From NCBI RefSeq assembly GCF_900186965.1, contig NZ_LT906457.1:2134501-2198500 (forward strand): a stretch of 64,000 nucleotides of DNA, in the 5' to 3' direction. This document shows, piece by piece, positions 35,806 to 45,539 of the stretch. The notes beneath the pieces were generated by a model, which was not told where the DNA came from, did not search any database, and saw only the letters and a list, made by a program, of their open reading frames with translations. Each line of letters opens with the position of its first letter. Position 1 is the first letter of the stretch. The stretch is from Legionella spiritensis (GTDB taxonomy: Bacteria > Pseudomonadota > Gammaproteobacteria > Legionellales > Legionellaceae). The translations under genes and the position numbers were made by a program.

Positions 35806-36676
35806 GCTGTTTTAGCATACGCTCATCATCCGCCCAACCTGATTTGACTTTACACCAGCATTGCAGAAAAACTTTTTTCCCCAGCAATTGCTCCATATCC
35901 AGACGGGCCCCGGTAGCTATTTCCTTTAATTTTTGACCTTTTTCACCAATAATGATTCGTTTATGGTTTGGTTTATCAACAAGAATCAGGGCATGAATAC
36001 GTATCAACGCGTCTTCTTCCTTAAATGATTCAATTTCAACCGTTGTCGAATAGGGTAATTCCTGACCGCACAACCGGAATATTTTTTCCCGTACCAGCTC
36101 CGAGCATAAAAACCGCGTTGATCGATCCGTGACCTGATCATCGCCAAACAAATGCGGCCCTTCCGGCAGAAATGGCCTTAACTGTTGCTGCAATTGCTCG
36201 ACCTGCACCCCGGTTTTAGCCGATATCGGGATAATCGCAGCAAAAGCGTGATGCTGACTTATTTTTTCTATCCAGGGCAACAATTCTTTTTTATCGGTGA
36301 TCCTGTCCACTTTGTTGACCGCCAGAATACAGGGAATCGACGCTTTTGCAATCAAGCCCAGAACGTACTCATCCTCGTCATTCCAGTTCATACCGTCTAC
36401 AACCATGACCGCCACGTCCACATCCCTTAAAACACTGATGGCGGTTTTATTCATCAGGCGATTCATCGCTTTTTTGGAGCCTTGATGAATACCGGGGGTA
36501 TCCACATAGACAAATTGATGTTCATCAGCCGTATGAATACCTAAAATGCTATGCCTCGTTGTCTGGGGTTTGCGGGACGTAATACTAAGTTTTTGCTGCA
36601 AAATACGATTAAGCAACGTCGATTTGCCCACATTCGGCCGGCCCACCAAGGCAATATATCCACAATAATCTGTCAT
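35789..36676 (-). CDS. era: GTPase Era, 30S ribosome assembly factor
   Basis: Era binds 16S rRNA near its 3' end and monitors 30S maturation. The G motifs are GRPNVGKS (G1), DTPG (G3), NKVD (G4) and SAKTG (G5), followed by a C-terminal KH domain with IIIGEKGQKLKEI. Length 295 is typical. In many relatives rnc lies directly upstream, but here the 220 bp before era hold no rnc. It is the first gene of the era-recO pair. Confidence 0.97.
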   Translation of the reverse strand: MTDYCGYIALVGRPNVGKSTLLNRILQQKLSITSRKPQTTRHSILGIHTADEHQFVYVDTPGIHQGSKKAMNRLMNKTAISVLRDVDVAVMVVDGMNWNDEDEYVLGLIAKASIPCILAVNKVDRITDKKELLPWIEKISQHHAFAAIIPISAKTGVQVEQLQQQLRPFLPEGPHLFGDDQVTDRSTRFLCSELVREKIFRLCGQELPYSTTVEIESFKEEDALIRIHALILVDKPNHKRIIIGEKGQKLKEIATGARLDMEQLLGKKVFLQCWCKVKSGWADDERMLKQLGYDY

Positions 36677-36898
36677 TAAGCGTTAATCCTGCTGTTTATT
36701 TTTAAATCATTTTAACATGCCGGTTTATAAAATTGCCAACATTAAAGAGATAGCATAACGCATTTATACCGGAATAAAATGGCTTCACCAAACACGGCCT
36801 TAAATTTTTATGACAGGATAGTAAAATAACTTGCCAAATATAAGCAAAACTGAGTACTGTCGTAATAAAAAAGATCATGGATTGACTTCAGGCGACGC

Positions 36899-39800
36899 AT
36901 GCCAAAATACAAAACCATAGATGGTGGAAAACACCTGGTTGTCCCCCTCGGGATAAAACCATACAAACATCAGGAAATACCGAGCGTCACAGGCTCTGCC
37001 ATCAGTATTCAGGCAGGAACGGTTCTCTACGGCTATTACAATATGGATTACCGTTTACCCGACGGAGACCTGTTAAGGCTGCTGGCAAACCATGACAAAA
37101 AAACCGTACAGATTATATTGCTAACCGGTGATCCGGAGAAATTAAAAAAACTCCCCGGCCAAAGAACCTCTTCTCTGGCAGCAAACGCCATTGCCAGCCT
37201 TAATCGCTACTGCATCCGCTCCGAAAGCTACAGCAAACCCAGAACCGAGGCACAACTTGCCAAATTTCAACTGGTTAATCAAACGATTCGTTCATTGAGC
37301 AAACTGCTCGCTCGTGAACGCAGGCTCGCCCCCAATGACTGGGCCGGTCAGGAAGCGTTACGCCACGAGGTGCTCACCCTGATTGAGCAATGCCGCGATC
37401 AAAACCGTCTGGTAAGCGTTAATCCGATAATTTCCGAGGGCTCGTTAGGAACGATGCTGTACGAAGCCCGTCAGGCGGCTCAGCATTACGAATTTAACCG
37501 CGTCTATCCGGTATCAAGAATTGACCAACTGGATTTCACCCGCGTCAAACAAAAACATCCCTCCCGGCCGACCTGTTTTGTATGGGATAGCGAACTTCAT
37601 ATTGGCCAAAATGAAGAAGGACTTAATAACGCCATACGTGTCATCTGCGAACAGTACGGATTAGTCCCTGCACCGGAACTCAGCGATATCCCGGCTAACC
37701 GATTCAAACGGCTGGAATTATTTTTCCATAAACTATGGCTGGACGGTTACGACTGGATCAACTACCTGGCCAACCATGAGGAAACCGCACAGGCCGTATC
37801 CACCGAAAAACGTCCGGACGGTTTGGCTATTTCCAAAATCAAGCCTTACTATTGCCTGGAAGGTACAAGCCAGAAAGGCTTTGCCAGCCTGCCGGAACTC
37901 GCCGCGCAATTCACCGGCACAGACTATCAAGGCATCATGGCGTCTTCCTTGTCACAAGCCTGGCAGCTGCTCACCTTGCAAGCCAACGGCCACTGGGCCA
38001 GGCTGACGGGCTGCCGACAAATCGTTATCCGGCTTGGCGATGATTTGGCATTGCTTAATTATTTTGAGGAAAACGGATTATTTTACCCTCTGCCAAGCGG
38101 CCAGGACTTGTATACATTAAGCCAGATCAGCAAACGCCATCTCTATCTTCCGGAAAAATTCAAACTGCAGTTAAGGGCTTTTGCTTCCCGCATTCCACCA
38201 TTTTTCAAATACAGCTATCAAAATCTGAAGCGGTTTGTCACCCATGACTTATATAAGGAATTTACCAGTCATGTTCATCATGATCATCCGGAAAAAATAG
38301 AAACACCCCCGGTGGAACCCCCTGATATTGAACCACCGCCCCGAGGATATGACGCCTCCATCGAGGACATTCTCATTGGCCGGGGTTTACTCCATAGCGG
38401 ACAAACCCTTGAGCAGTTTGTCAGGGAACAAATGGCTGAAAATCCTTACGTCATTGCCCGGGAACAGCATCCTTCTCCACCGCCGCTCTATACCAACCCC
38501 TTACACCGTAGTCTTGATGTTCTGAGACATATTGCCGGTTTTTTTGTTGATGTCAGTGAAAAAAATCCCATTATCGGAACCCTGGCCATGGCGGCCTATC
38601 TCTATGGGGCCGGCGCAGTTATTGCCCCACAAACGTTGATTGCCGTCCTGACCAAACTGCATTTGAGCGGATTAATAAGCGGTATCCGGCCTGCGCAGGC
38701 GCTGGGGCACTGGATGAGTCATGGCACGACATCCGAGGCGATATCTTCCGCAACAACATTATGGCAAGGCATTGTTATCGGCGGCGATCTGGATCAGTTT
38801 TTTATCAAGGCAGTCAGTGTGTTACAGGATGATCCTGCGGAAGTGGCACTTATCATCGCATTGGCTCTCAGTCTGGGGTACGGTCTTTGCAAAACGTTTC
38901 CATCCCTGCAGGAAGAAATGGGTCCATTCCCGCTGCCTAATTACGCCGCGCTTGGCGCCAAAGGTGGTGCGGCTATTTACGACACGATCGTACACCCAGG
39001 TGATGACTGGTTGCTGGGTACCATCAAATGGCTGCTCAAAGCCGTTGTAACCACCGGTAAAATAATTATTGGCCCATTTGTTGAAGGGTATTACTACGGT
39101 TATGAAAAGGGGTTTCTCAACGGCCTGAAAAAGAGTGTCCGCCAGTTTATCCTTTCCATGAAACAAATAGTCGCGGGCCTGGTCGATTTTGTGCTTGTGG
39201 TAATGACCATTCCGTTTTTAGAAATCAGTGCCATGGCCATTCACGTGCCGTTTCGAGGTCTCACAAACTTCCTTAGCAAACTCTTCGCTTTTTCAGGCCA
39301 CTGGCAGCCTACCGGACAAATATTGCTTGATTTTGCCACACGAACATCAGGCTGGAACTACCTTCCTGGATTTCGCCTTTCCCCTCTTTACGGATTCAGC
39401 AATCCATTGGGCAATTACAGTCAATCTTTTGTCTTGAACCTGTTGTACAACGCCGGGATGCTGCTTTTTTTACCCCCCCTGCAATTATTAAAAAACTTTG
39501 TGGTATTGCCTCTTGTTGACACACTTTCCTTTCTGACCCGAGCAACCTTGACCTTGCTCAATCCCGTCAGTCGTTTGCTTGCGTTTTCAGCAGGCACCTT
39601 CCTGACCAAAGCCGGTTTCATCTGGGATAATTCCATAGGCTATCTTTTTCGAGGCACTGCCAAAGCAATCCTGCTAGGCAGTAATTTGCTGGCATCGGAA
39701 GCCGGCGAGCTAAGGCTTTCCTGCCTTGAGCTCATCCAGACGGGACGAAGAGCCTTGTACGACTGGGCTTTTGCGAAGGACGATCAAAACACGCATGTCA

Positions 39801-40078
39801 TCAATACGGATCGCGATTATTTCATTGAAAAGCCCATACGTTTGGAGCAATTACCACACGAACAGGATCACTGCTTGCTGGATAAACTTCTTCACCGGCA
39901 AAAAAAGTCCGGAAGCTCACCTGCCCCCGCCTTTTTTGCAAAACCGGACAAATCAGCAGCCAAAAACGGAACTCTCAAGCCAGACAAAACACAGCATTCC
40001 ATCGAAACGGCATCCCCGGAAATGGCAACGTCCCGCTCCGATCCGGAAAAATATGTTACCCTGTCGGTTCACTCATAG
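36899..40078 (+). CDS. Very large multi-segment membrane protein of unknown function
   Basis: I do not recognise this 1059-residue protein. Residues 1-455 are soluble with no signal peptide. A His/Pro-rich linker follows at about 459-485 (TPPVEPPDIEPPPRGYD). From about 545 onward there are several hydrophobic stretches (near 556-580, 646-662, 761-781, 848-880). The last ~100 residues are hydrophilic. Large cytosolic head plus late hydrophobic segments is an unusual layout for a resident inner-membrane protein and is seen in some Dot/Icm effectors that insert into host membranes. The symporter gene starts 12 bp after its stop, suggesting co-transcription. Confidence 0.85.
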   Translation: MPKYKTIDGGKHLVVPLGIKPYKHQEIPSVTGSAISIQAGTVLYGYYNMDYRLPDGDLLRLLANHDKKTVQIILLTGDPEKLKKLPGQRTSSLAANAIASLNRYCIRSESYSKPRTEAQLAKFQLVNQTIRSLSKLLARERRLAPNDWAGQEALRHEVLTLIEQCRDQNRLVSVNPIISEGSLGTMLYEARQAAQHYEFNRVYPVSRIDQLDFTRVKQKHPSRPTCFVWDSELHIGQNEEGLNNAIRVICEQYGLVPAPELSDIPANRFKRLELFFHKLWLDGYDWINYLANHEETAQAVSTEKRPDGLAISKIKPYYCLEGTSQKGFASLPELAAQFTGTDYQGIMASSLSQAWQLLTLQANGHWARLTGCRQIVIRLGDDLALLNYFEENGLFYPLPSGQDLYTLSQISKRHLYLPEKFKLQLRAFASRIPPFFKYSYQNLKRFVTHDLYKEFTSHVHHDHPEKIETPPVEPPDIEPPPRGYDASIEDILIGRGLLHSGQTLEQFVREQMAENPYVIAREQHPSPPPLYTNPLHRSLDVLRHIAGFFVDVSEKNPIIGTLAMAAYLYGAGAVIAPQTLIAVLTKLHLSGLISGIRPAQALGHWMSHGTTSEAISSATTLWQGIVIGGDLDQFFIKAVSVLQDDPAEVALIIALALSLGYGLCKTFPSLQEEMGPFPLPNYAALGAKGGAAIYDTIVHPGDDWLLGTIKWLLKAVVTTGKIIIGPFVEGYYYGYEKGFLNGLKKSVRQFILSMKQIVAGLVDFVLVVMTIPFLEISAMAIHVPFRGLTNFLSKLFAFSGHWQPTGQILLDFATRTSGWNYLPGFRLSPLYGFSNPLGNYSQSFVLNLLYNAGMLLFLPPLQLLKNFVVLPLVDTLSFLTRATLTLLNPVSRLLAFSAGTFLTKAGFIWDNSIGYLFRGTAKAILLGSNLLASEAGELRLSCLELIQTGRRALYDWAFAKDDQNTHVINTDRDYFIEKPIRLEQLPHEQDHCLLDKLLHRQKKSGSSPAPAFFAKPDKSAAKNGTLKPDKTQHSIETASPEMATSRSDPEKYVTLSVHS

Positions 40079-40090
40079 TGAAGACGGGAT

Positions 40091-41539
40091 ATGGTACTTT
40101 TCAGTTTCTGCTTTTTTTTATTACTATTTGTAATCATTGGTGTTTTTTCCATTCTGGAAAATAAACACACGTCAGACGATTACCTGATCGCAAACCGCAA
40201 CGTCAAACCATGGATGGCCGCATTATCCGCCGTCGCCACCAACAACAGCGGATATATGTTTATCGGCATGATTGGTTTTACCTATATTGCCGGACTCTCA
40301 TCCATATGGCTGCTGGTCGGCTGGATTAGCGGTGATTTTTTAAGCTCTTCATTCATTCATAAAAAGTTGCGGATCCAGACGGAAAAAAAGAATGCCATTA
40401 GTTATGCCAGTCTGCTCAGCTATTGGCAAGAGACGGATTTCCGATGGATGAGAATTCTGGGTGGTGTCATTACCGTGCTCTTTCTGGGAACTTACGCGGC
40501 CGCGCAATTAAAGGCCGGTAGTAAAGCCCTTTATGTCATGTTCGGATGGGATTATTCAGCCGGAGCTATCATCGGCGCCCTTATTGTACTTGCCTATTGT
40601 TTTGCAGGAGGGATCCGGGCCTCTATCTGGACAGACGTTGCGCAATCATTCGTGATGATTACGGCGATGACGATACTGTTTTTTACTTCACTGGCGGACG
40701 TTGGGGGGATAAAATCATTCCTTGTCCAATTAAATCAGGTATCTCCCGGATACTCCGATTTTTTCCCGTCCGATATGTTTTTTGGGCCTTTTCTCGGGCC
40801 AATTCTCTTAATCCTGGGTTGGTTATTTGCGGGATTTGGTGTCATTGGCCAACCTCATATCATGATTCGCTTCATGGCTATTAATAATGCCGACAACATG
40901 GGACGCACCAGAACTTATTACTACATCTGGTATACCTGTTTTTATCTGCTGACTTTCGGTACCGGTTTAATGGCCAGGTTGCTGATGCCGGACGTTGGTA
41001 TTTTTGACGAAGAGCTGGCCTTGCCGCTACTAGCCAAAACGTTATTATCCGACTTTTTTGTCGGCCTGATTCTAGCCGGTTTATTTGCGGCAACCATGTC
41101 CACGGCCGACTCCCAAATATTAAGTTGCACCGCGTCCATCAGCCAGGATCTTAAGCTAAATAAATCCAACGCCTACTGGCTTAATAAACTGATTACTATT
41201 GTGGTCGCCGTCCTGGCCCTGTCTATCGCCCTTCATGGCAATGAAAGCGTATTTCAACTGGTTTTGATCGCCTGGTCCGCACTGGCCTCGGCCTTTGCCC
41301 CTTTGCTGACCGTATACGCGCTGGGCGGCAAACCCCGGCAATCAACTGCTATCGCCATGATGCTGACGGGTCTGGCCGCCATGCTCTGCTGGCATTACCG
41401 GGGTTATAGCGAGGACGTTTACGAAATCATGCCGGGTATTCTTGCTGGCTTCATTCCTTTCGGACTGCAAACGGTGTGGGAAAAATGGGAGGAACATCAG
41501 CACCGTGCTGGTTACAACCAGAATGACCACCCCGGTTAA
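40091..41539 (+). CDS. Sodium:solute symporter family transporter (SSS, PutP-like)
   Basis: The 482-residue protein has about 12-13 hydrophobic segments. It starts outside-facing with the short helix MVLFSFCFFLLLFVIIGVF, followed by the SSS signatures SDDYLIANRNVKPWMAALSAVATN, AYCFAGGIRASIWTDVAQ and FAATMSTADSQILSCTA. The closest functional type is PutP (Na+/proline), but the substrate is not proven. It lies 12 bp after the giant membrane-protein gene. Confidence 0.92.
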   Translation: MVLFSFCFFLLLFVIIGVFSILENKHTSDDYLIANRNVKPWMAALSAVATNNSGYMFIGMIGFTYIAGLSSIWLLVGWISGDFLSSSFIHKKLRIQTEKKNAISYASLLSYWQETDFRWMRILGGVITVLFLGTYAAAQLKAGSKALYVMFGWDYSAGAIIGALIVLAYCFAGGIRASIWTDVAQSFVMITAMTILFFTSLADVGGIKSFLVQLNQVSPGYSDFFPSDMFFGPFLGPILLILGWLFAGFGVIGQPHIMIRFMAINNADNMGRTRTYYYIWYTCFYLLTFGTGLMARLLMPDVGIFDEELALPLLAKTLLSDFFVGLILAGLFAATMSTADSQILSCTASISQDLKLNKSNAYWLNKLITIVVAVLALSIALHGNESVFQLVLIAWSALASAFAPLLTVYALGGKPRQSTAIAMMLTGLAAMLCWHYRGYSEDVYEIMPGILAGFIPFGLQTVWEKWEEHQHRAGYNQNDHPG

Positions 41540-41563
41540 ATTTAGTTCTACCCAAGACCATTT

Positions 41564-41597
41564 TGGTTATTGAATAACCATTTTCATCGTGTATACT
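41564..41597 (+). promoter_or_regulatory. Promoter with overlapping operator-like palindrome for the 671-residue coiled-coil gene
   Basis: TTGAAT (41570-41575) and TATACT (41592-41597) are 16 bp apart. GGTTATT-G-AATAACC (41564-41578) is a perfect 7-bp dyad over the -35 box, where a bound regulator could block or recruit polymerase. Confidence 0.5.
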
Positions 41598-41619
41598 ATT
41601 AGAAACAAGCCGCAAGAGT

Positions 41620-43635
41620 ATGGTTATGCCCGCAAAAACCCCCAATACATCGGAACAACAAAAACCGTCTTCCCCGACAGACACCGAGGCACATGCCGCA
41701 CGACAATCTTCCGAGGAAAAAATCACTTTTGACCTGAAAACGACAGAGGGCAAACAAGTCAGTCTAACATCCAGACAACTGGAAAGCTGGTTTGCATCCA
41801 TAGAGCGACAAAATCTGCAAGGAAATAAAAAAAATACGCTGGCTCCCAACCCGGACTTGCAGCATGAGCAAAATGATCCTTATCTTGCCGCACAATTTAT
41901 TGGTCGTTATGGCATTAAATCGTCAAAAGATATCATCACATTCCTGAAATCGCCGGCAGGCAAGGCCACAAAAACTCTGATTGGAGAACAACTGGCGGAA
42001 TTGGCCGCCATGAAGGATTTTCAGCGTCAACAATATCAAACGGCAGCGATAAGGCGCCATAATTTATTAGCGTTTCTTTTAATGGGATTGCTTTATAACC
42101 GCATCGCCAAAGCTAAACATGCCAGGGAAATACTCAGGGAGATGGATGCCGAACTTGAGAAAAGCCGGTCCAGTCAGGAAAAATCGACCGCTTCCAGCAC
42201 AAAAGAAAGCAAAAACCCATACAGCGAACTGTTAGCCTCGTACGAAGCATCCCATAACGAGGTACAAAATAAACTGAGTGACAAACTACTGGAATCGGAG
42301 CAACTGGAACAAGACATCATTGCTCTTGAAAACCAGGGAGATAATATTGATCTCCGCTACGATACCTTTGAAGATCACCTCGGGCAACTCGATGACTATC
42401 TGCAATTGGCCGACACCGATCATCCCGGGCTCGACAAGCAGATTGATGAACTGGAACAACAGATTCAAGCGTTGCAAAAACAATTATCCTCTTCGGAAAC
42501 CGGCCCTGAGGCTCGATTAGCCATTACCGGGAGTGAAGCAACAGGGGAACATTCTCCTATCTCCCGTGAACACCCACGCGATGTCGAGAAAAAAATAAGC
42601 CGATTGCAGGAAAGAGCGGCGTTCCTTAAAGAACGGCAGTCATCCTACTCTCCCAAAGAGCGTCGACAACTTATAGAAAGCAGACTCAAACAGCTTGAGG
42701 AACAACTGGATAAGCAAGTCACGGAAATTGACAGCCTGATTGAACAGGGTCGCGATGAAGAGGCGATGAAGCGCCTTCATGAACACAACGGACTACATAT
42801 TCAGGCAGCCGGTTTGAAGGACATGCTTGATGTGGTGAAAGACCCGGAAGAAAAAGGCAAAAAAATACTGTTTAACTCCGAAGGCAAACAAGTTCATTCC
42901 TTTAAAGACGCAGACTTTATTGTTGCCAACGATAAAAAAATTGTGAAAGGCGAGGATGGCAAATTTTACCTGCTGGGCGCCAGTCAGGATATAAATTCCA
43001 TGGAGCAGGAAGATCGCTTGAAGGCTCAAAAAGAATTTGAAAAAGTACGTCCCGAAATTTCCAGTTTAAAAAATCTGGTACAGCGCAACAAAACACTGGA
43101 AAAAACGTTCCATACCGAACGAATGCAGACCATTACCGGGCAAAGTGACAATCTGCAAAAGGAAATACTGGATCTTTCCAACCAGTTAACGCAGTTGCAA
43201 GCGGCACAAGCCAGTGTTGCCAACAAAATAAGTCAACTGGACAATCCGTCGGCCAACCCGAACATGACGCCGCTGCCGTCCACTCCGACACCTACACCTT
43301 CCATGGCCAAAATTCCCCGTGTTACCCCACCGGAAAGCTACAGGCATGTGCTGAATTTATTACGACATAATCCCAATCCGTCCCCCGAGATCGTCAATCA
43401 ACTAAAAGGCGCGCTCAGTTCAACGGCAACCATGTCTAATGAAGCGTTTATGAAAGAACTTAATAAGATCCGACCGGGTATGCCAGGCAGTGATCTGGCT
43501 ATGCAAAACATGTTGAAAAACCTGGAGCGTTTCGGAAAGGAATCACGCAAACCCAACGTGGCTCCCCCTACGGGACTGGATTTGGACAGAGCCGCGTCTC
43601 CCTTAAGAACAACGCCGCTGTCTAAACCGCGATGA
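41620..43635 (+). CDS. Large coiled-coil protein, candidate effector
   Basis: A 671-residue protein without signal peptide. A Ser/Gln/Glu-rich start is followed by a helical domain and a short hydrophobic stretch at about 143-157 (HNLLAFLLMGLLYN). Long heptad-rich coiled coils occupy about 190-290 and 320-400, with a further one at about 500-545. A Pro/Thr-rich linker (TPLPSTPTPTPS) at ~550 precedes a helical C-terminal module. Long coiled-coil proteins with no bacterial relatives are typical Dot/Icm substrates that act on host trafficking; this is inferred. A second ATG two codons downstream (41626) could be used. Confidence 0.82.
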   Translation: MVMPAKTPNTSEQQKPSSPTDTEAHAARQSSEEKITFDLKTTEGKQVSLTSRQLESWFASIERQNLQGNKKNTLAPNPDLQHEQNDPYLAAQFIGRYGIKSSKDIITFLKSPAGKATKTLIGEQLAELAAMKDFQRQQYQTAAIRRHNLLAFLLMGLLYNRIAKAKHAREILREMDAELEKSRSSQEKSTASSTKESKNPYSELLASYEASHNEVQNKLSDKLLESEQLEQDIIALENQGDNIDLRYDTFEDHLGQLDDYLQLADTDHPGLDKQIDELEQQIQALQKQLSSSETGPEARLAITGSEATGEHSPISREHPRDVEKKISRLQERAAFLKERQSSYSPKERRQLIESRLKQLEEQLDKQVTEIDSLIEQGRDEEAMKRLHEHNGLHIQAAGLKDMLDVVKDPEEKGKKILFNSEGKQVHSFKDADFIVANDKKIVKGEDGKFYLLGASQDINSMEQEDRLKAQKEFEKVRPEISSLKNLVQRNKTLEKTFHTERMQTITGQSDNLQKEILDLSNQLTQLQAAQASVANKISQLDNPSANPNMTPLPSTPTPTPSMAKIPRVTPPESYRHVLNLLRHNPNPSPEIVNQLKGALSSTATMSNEAFMKELNKIRPGMPGSDLAMQNMLKNLERFGKESRKPNVAPPTGLDLDRAASPLRTTPLSKPR

Positions 43636-43698
43636 TGGATGGCAGATCTCCGGGTTTATTGACAAAATTATCTTTACACAATTTTTTGCAAAGTACCG

Positions 43699-44834
43699 GT
43701 AGCCCGCAAGGAGGACTGCGGCCGTATTGCGGGTTTCATGCTCCAATATTGCGGCAGGGGAAACAGGTGAGCGCCCAAGTGAACGTTGTCCCGCATTTCG
43801 GCTTCGCCTTCATGACGGCTACATGTTTTTTGTATATATACCGTAGCCCGCAAGGAGGACTGCGGCCGTATTGCGGGTTTCATGCTCCAATATTGCAGCA
43901 GGGGAGCAGGTGAGCGCCTGAGTGAACGTTGTCCCGCATTTCGGCTTCGCCTTCATGACGGGCTACATGTTTTTTGTATATAAACCGTAGCCCGCAAGGA
44001 GGCCTGCGGCCGTATTGCGGGTTTCATGCTCCATATTGCAGCAGGGGAACAGGTGAGCGCCTGAGTGAACGTTGTCCCGCATTTCGGCTTCGCCTTCATG
44101 ACGGGCTACATGTTTTTTGTATATAAACCGTAGCCCGCAAGGAGGACTGCGGCCGTATTGCGGGTTTCATGCTCCAATATTGCGGCAGTGGGAAACAGGT
44201 GAGCGCCTGAGTGAACGTTGTCCCGCATTTCGGCTTCGCCTTCATGACGGGCTACATGTTTTTTGTATATAAACCGTAGCCCGCAAGGAGGCCTGCGGCC
44301 GTATTGCGGGTTTCATGTTCCAATATTGCGGCAGGGGAAAAAGGCGGGCGCCCAAGTAAACGTTGTCCCGCATTTCGGCTTCGCCTTCATGACAGGCTAC
44401 ATGTTTTGTGTATATAAACCGTAGCCCGCAAGGAGGACTGCGGCCGTATTGCGGGTTTCATGCTCCAATATTGCGGCAGTGGGAAACAGGTGAGCGCCTG
44501 AGTGAACGTTGTCCCGCATTTCGGCTTCGCCTTCATGACGGGCTACATGTTTTTTGTATATAAACCGTAGCCCGCAAGGAGGCCTGCGGCCGTATTGCGG
44601 GTTTCATGCTCCATATTGCAGCAGGGGAACAGGTGAGCGCCTGAGTGAACGTTGTCCCGCATTTCGGCTTCGCCTTCATGACGGGCTACATGTTTTTTGT
44701 ATATAAACCGTAGCCCGCAAGGAGGACTGCGGCCGTATTGCGGGTTTCATGCTCCAATATTGCGGCAGGGGGAACAGGTGAGCACCTGAGTCAACGTTGT
44801 CCCGCATTTCGGCTTCGCCTTCGACAGACTACAG
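43699..44834. repeat. Tandem array of eight ~144-bp palindromic repeat units
   Basis: Units begin with GTAGCCCG at 43699, 43843, 43987, 44130, 44276, 44421, 44567 and 44710, a period of 143-146 bp. Each has a left hairpin arm (CCCGCAAGGAGG...CCGTATTGCGGG), a middle with GGTGAGCGCC, a right arm (CCCGCATTTCGGCTTCGCC...) and closes with CGGGCTAC, the inverse of its start. Units are joined by ATGTTTTTTGTATATAAACC. The last unit is degraded at its end. No gene is encoded. Single copies of the same family occur elsewhere in the window. Confidence 0.95.
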
Positions 44835-44981
44835 AAAACTTGTCTTTTGTCGAAGCGAATTTTTAAGCTAAATTAATTGCAATTTGCAACCGATAAAAGA
44901 TAAGTGCACGGTGCCTGGCTCTTGCTAAGAAAGCCTAACTCTTCTAACATTAATGATTATTGCTGGCCGCAGGCGAAAAAT

Positions 44982-45539
44982 ATGCAAACAGATAAATTAT
45001 TTGGTAATCAGTCCTTTATTGTAACACTTGATGTGGATACTTACCTTTTTGAGCGGTTAAAACATATTGCTGATGCCGGATTTGCTGTTGTAGAAGTGAA
45101 CACCCATGATCAAAACCTCTTGAAAAAAATTCTGGAGGAATTTCCCGGCCTTCGCGTGGGCTCAGGCAATGTCATTAATACACAGCAACTGGAAGACTGC
45201 TATCAAGCCGGCGTGCATTTCGTATCAAGTCCGGGCTATCTGGCTGCTATCGCACAAACCGCGGCCATCTATTCCATTAATTACCTGCCGGGTATTGCCA
45301 CCATCTCGGAGGCTATGCAAGTTATTTCACTGGGCTATCATCAGGCCAGACCCTATCCGGCGACCTTATCTTTTTGTACCTTGTTAAATAAATGCCTGCC
45401 TATGCTCAGACTTTTTCCTGCGGAAGTGGAATGGGAAGAAGCGGAACATTATCTGAGTTTACCCGCGGTTGCGGCCGTGAGTATTCTTAATCCGGAAACC
45501 AAAATGCTTGATATGCTATCGGCCGGGGTTCTTGCATAG
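44982..45539 (+). CDS. KDPG/KHG aldolase-like protein lacking the Schiff-base lysine
   Basis: The 185-residue product (ATG 44982, AGGCGA upstream) aligns with Eda: VVEVNTHD, RVGSGNVINTQQLEDCYQAG, FVSSPGY, LPGIATISEAM and LRLFPAE. In Eda the last block is FKFFPAE, whose Lys forms the Schiff base; here the codon is AGA (Arg). The arginine of the TLRT segment and the C-terminal phosphate-binding glycines (PTGGI-type) are also missing, and about 15 residues are inserted before LRLFPAE. Aldolase activity is therefore doubtful. It lies right after the repeat array and converges with lspA, overlapping it by 24 bp. Confidence 0.8.
   Translation: MQTDKLFGNQSFIVTLDVDTYLFERLKHIADAGFAVVEVNTHDQNLLKKILEEFPGLRVGSGNVINTQQLEDCYQAGVHFVSSPGYLAAIAQTAAIYSINYLPGIATISEAMQVISLGYHQARPYPATLSFCTLLNKCLPMLRLFPAEVEWEEAEHYLSLPAVAAVSILNPETKMLDMLSAGVLA

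Noticed and set aside
43699-44834. CRISPR array
   Set aside because: Units are ~144 bp, nearly identical throughout and palindromic, with no variable spacers and no cas genes nearby.
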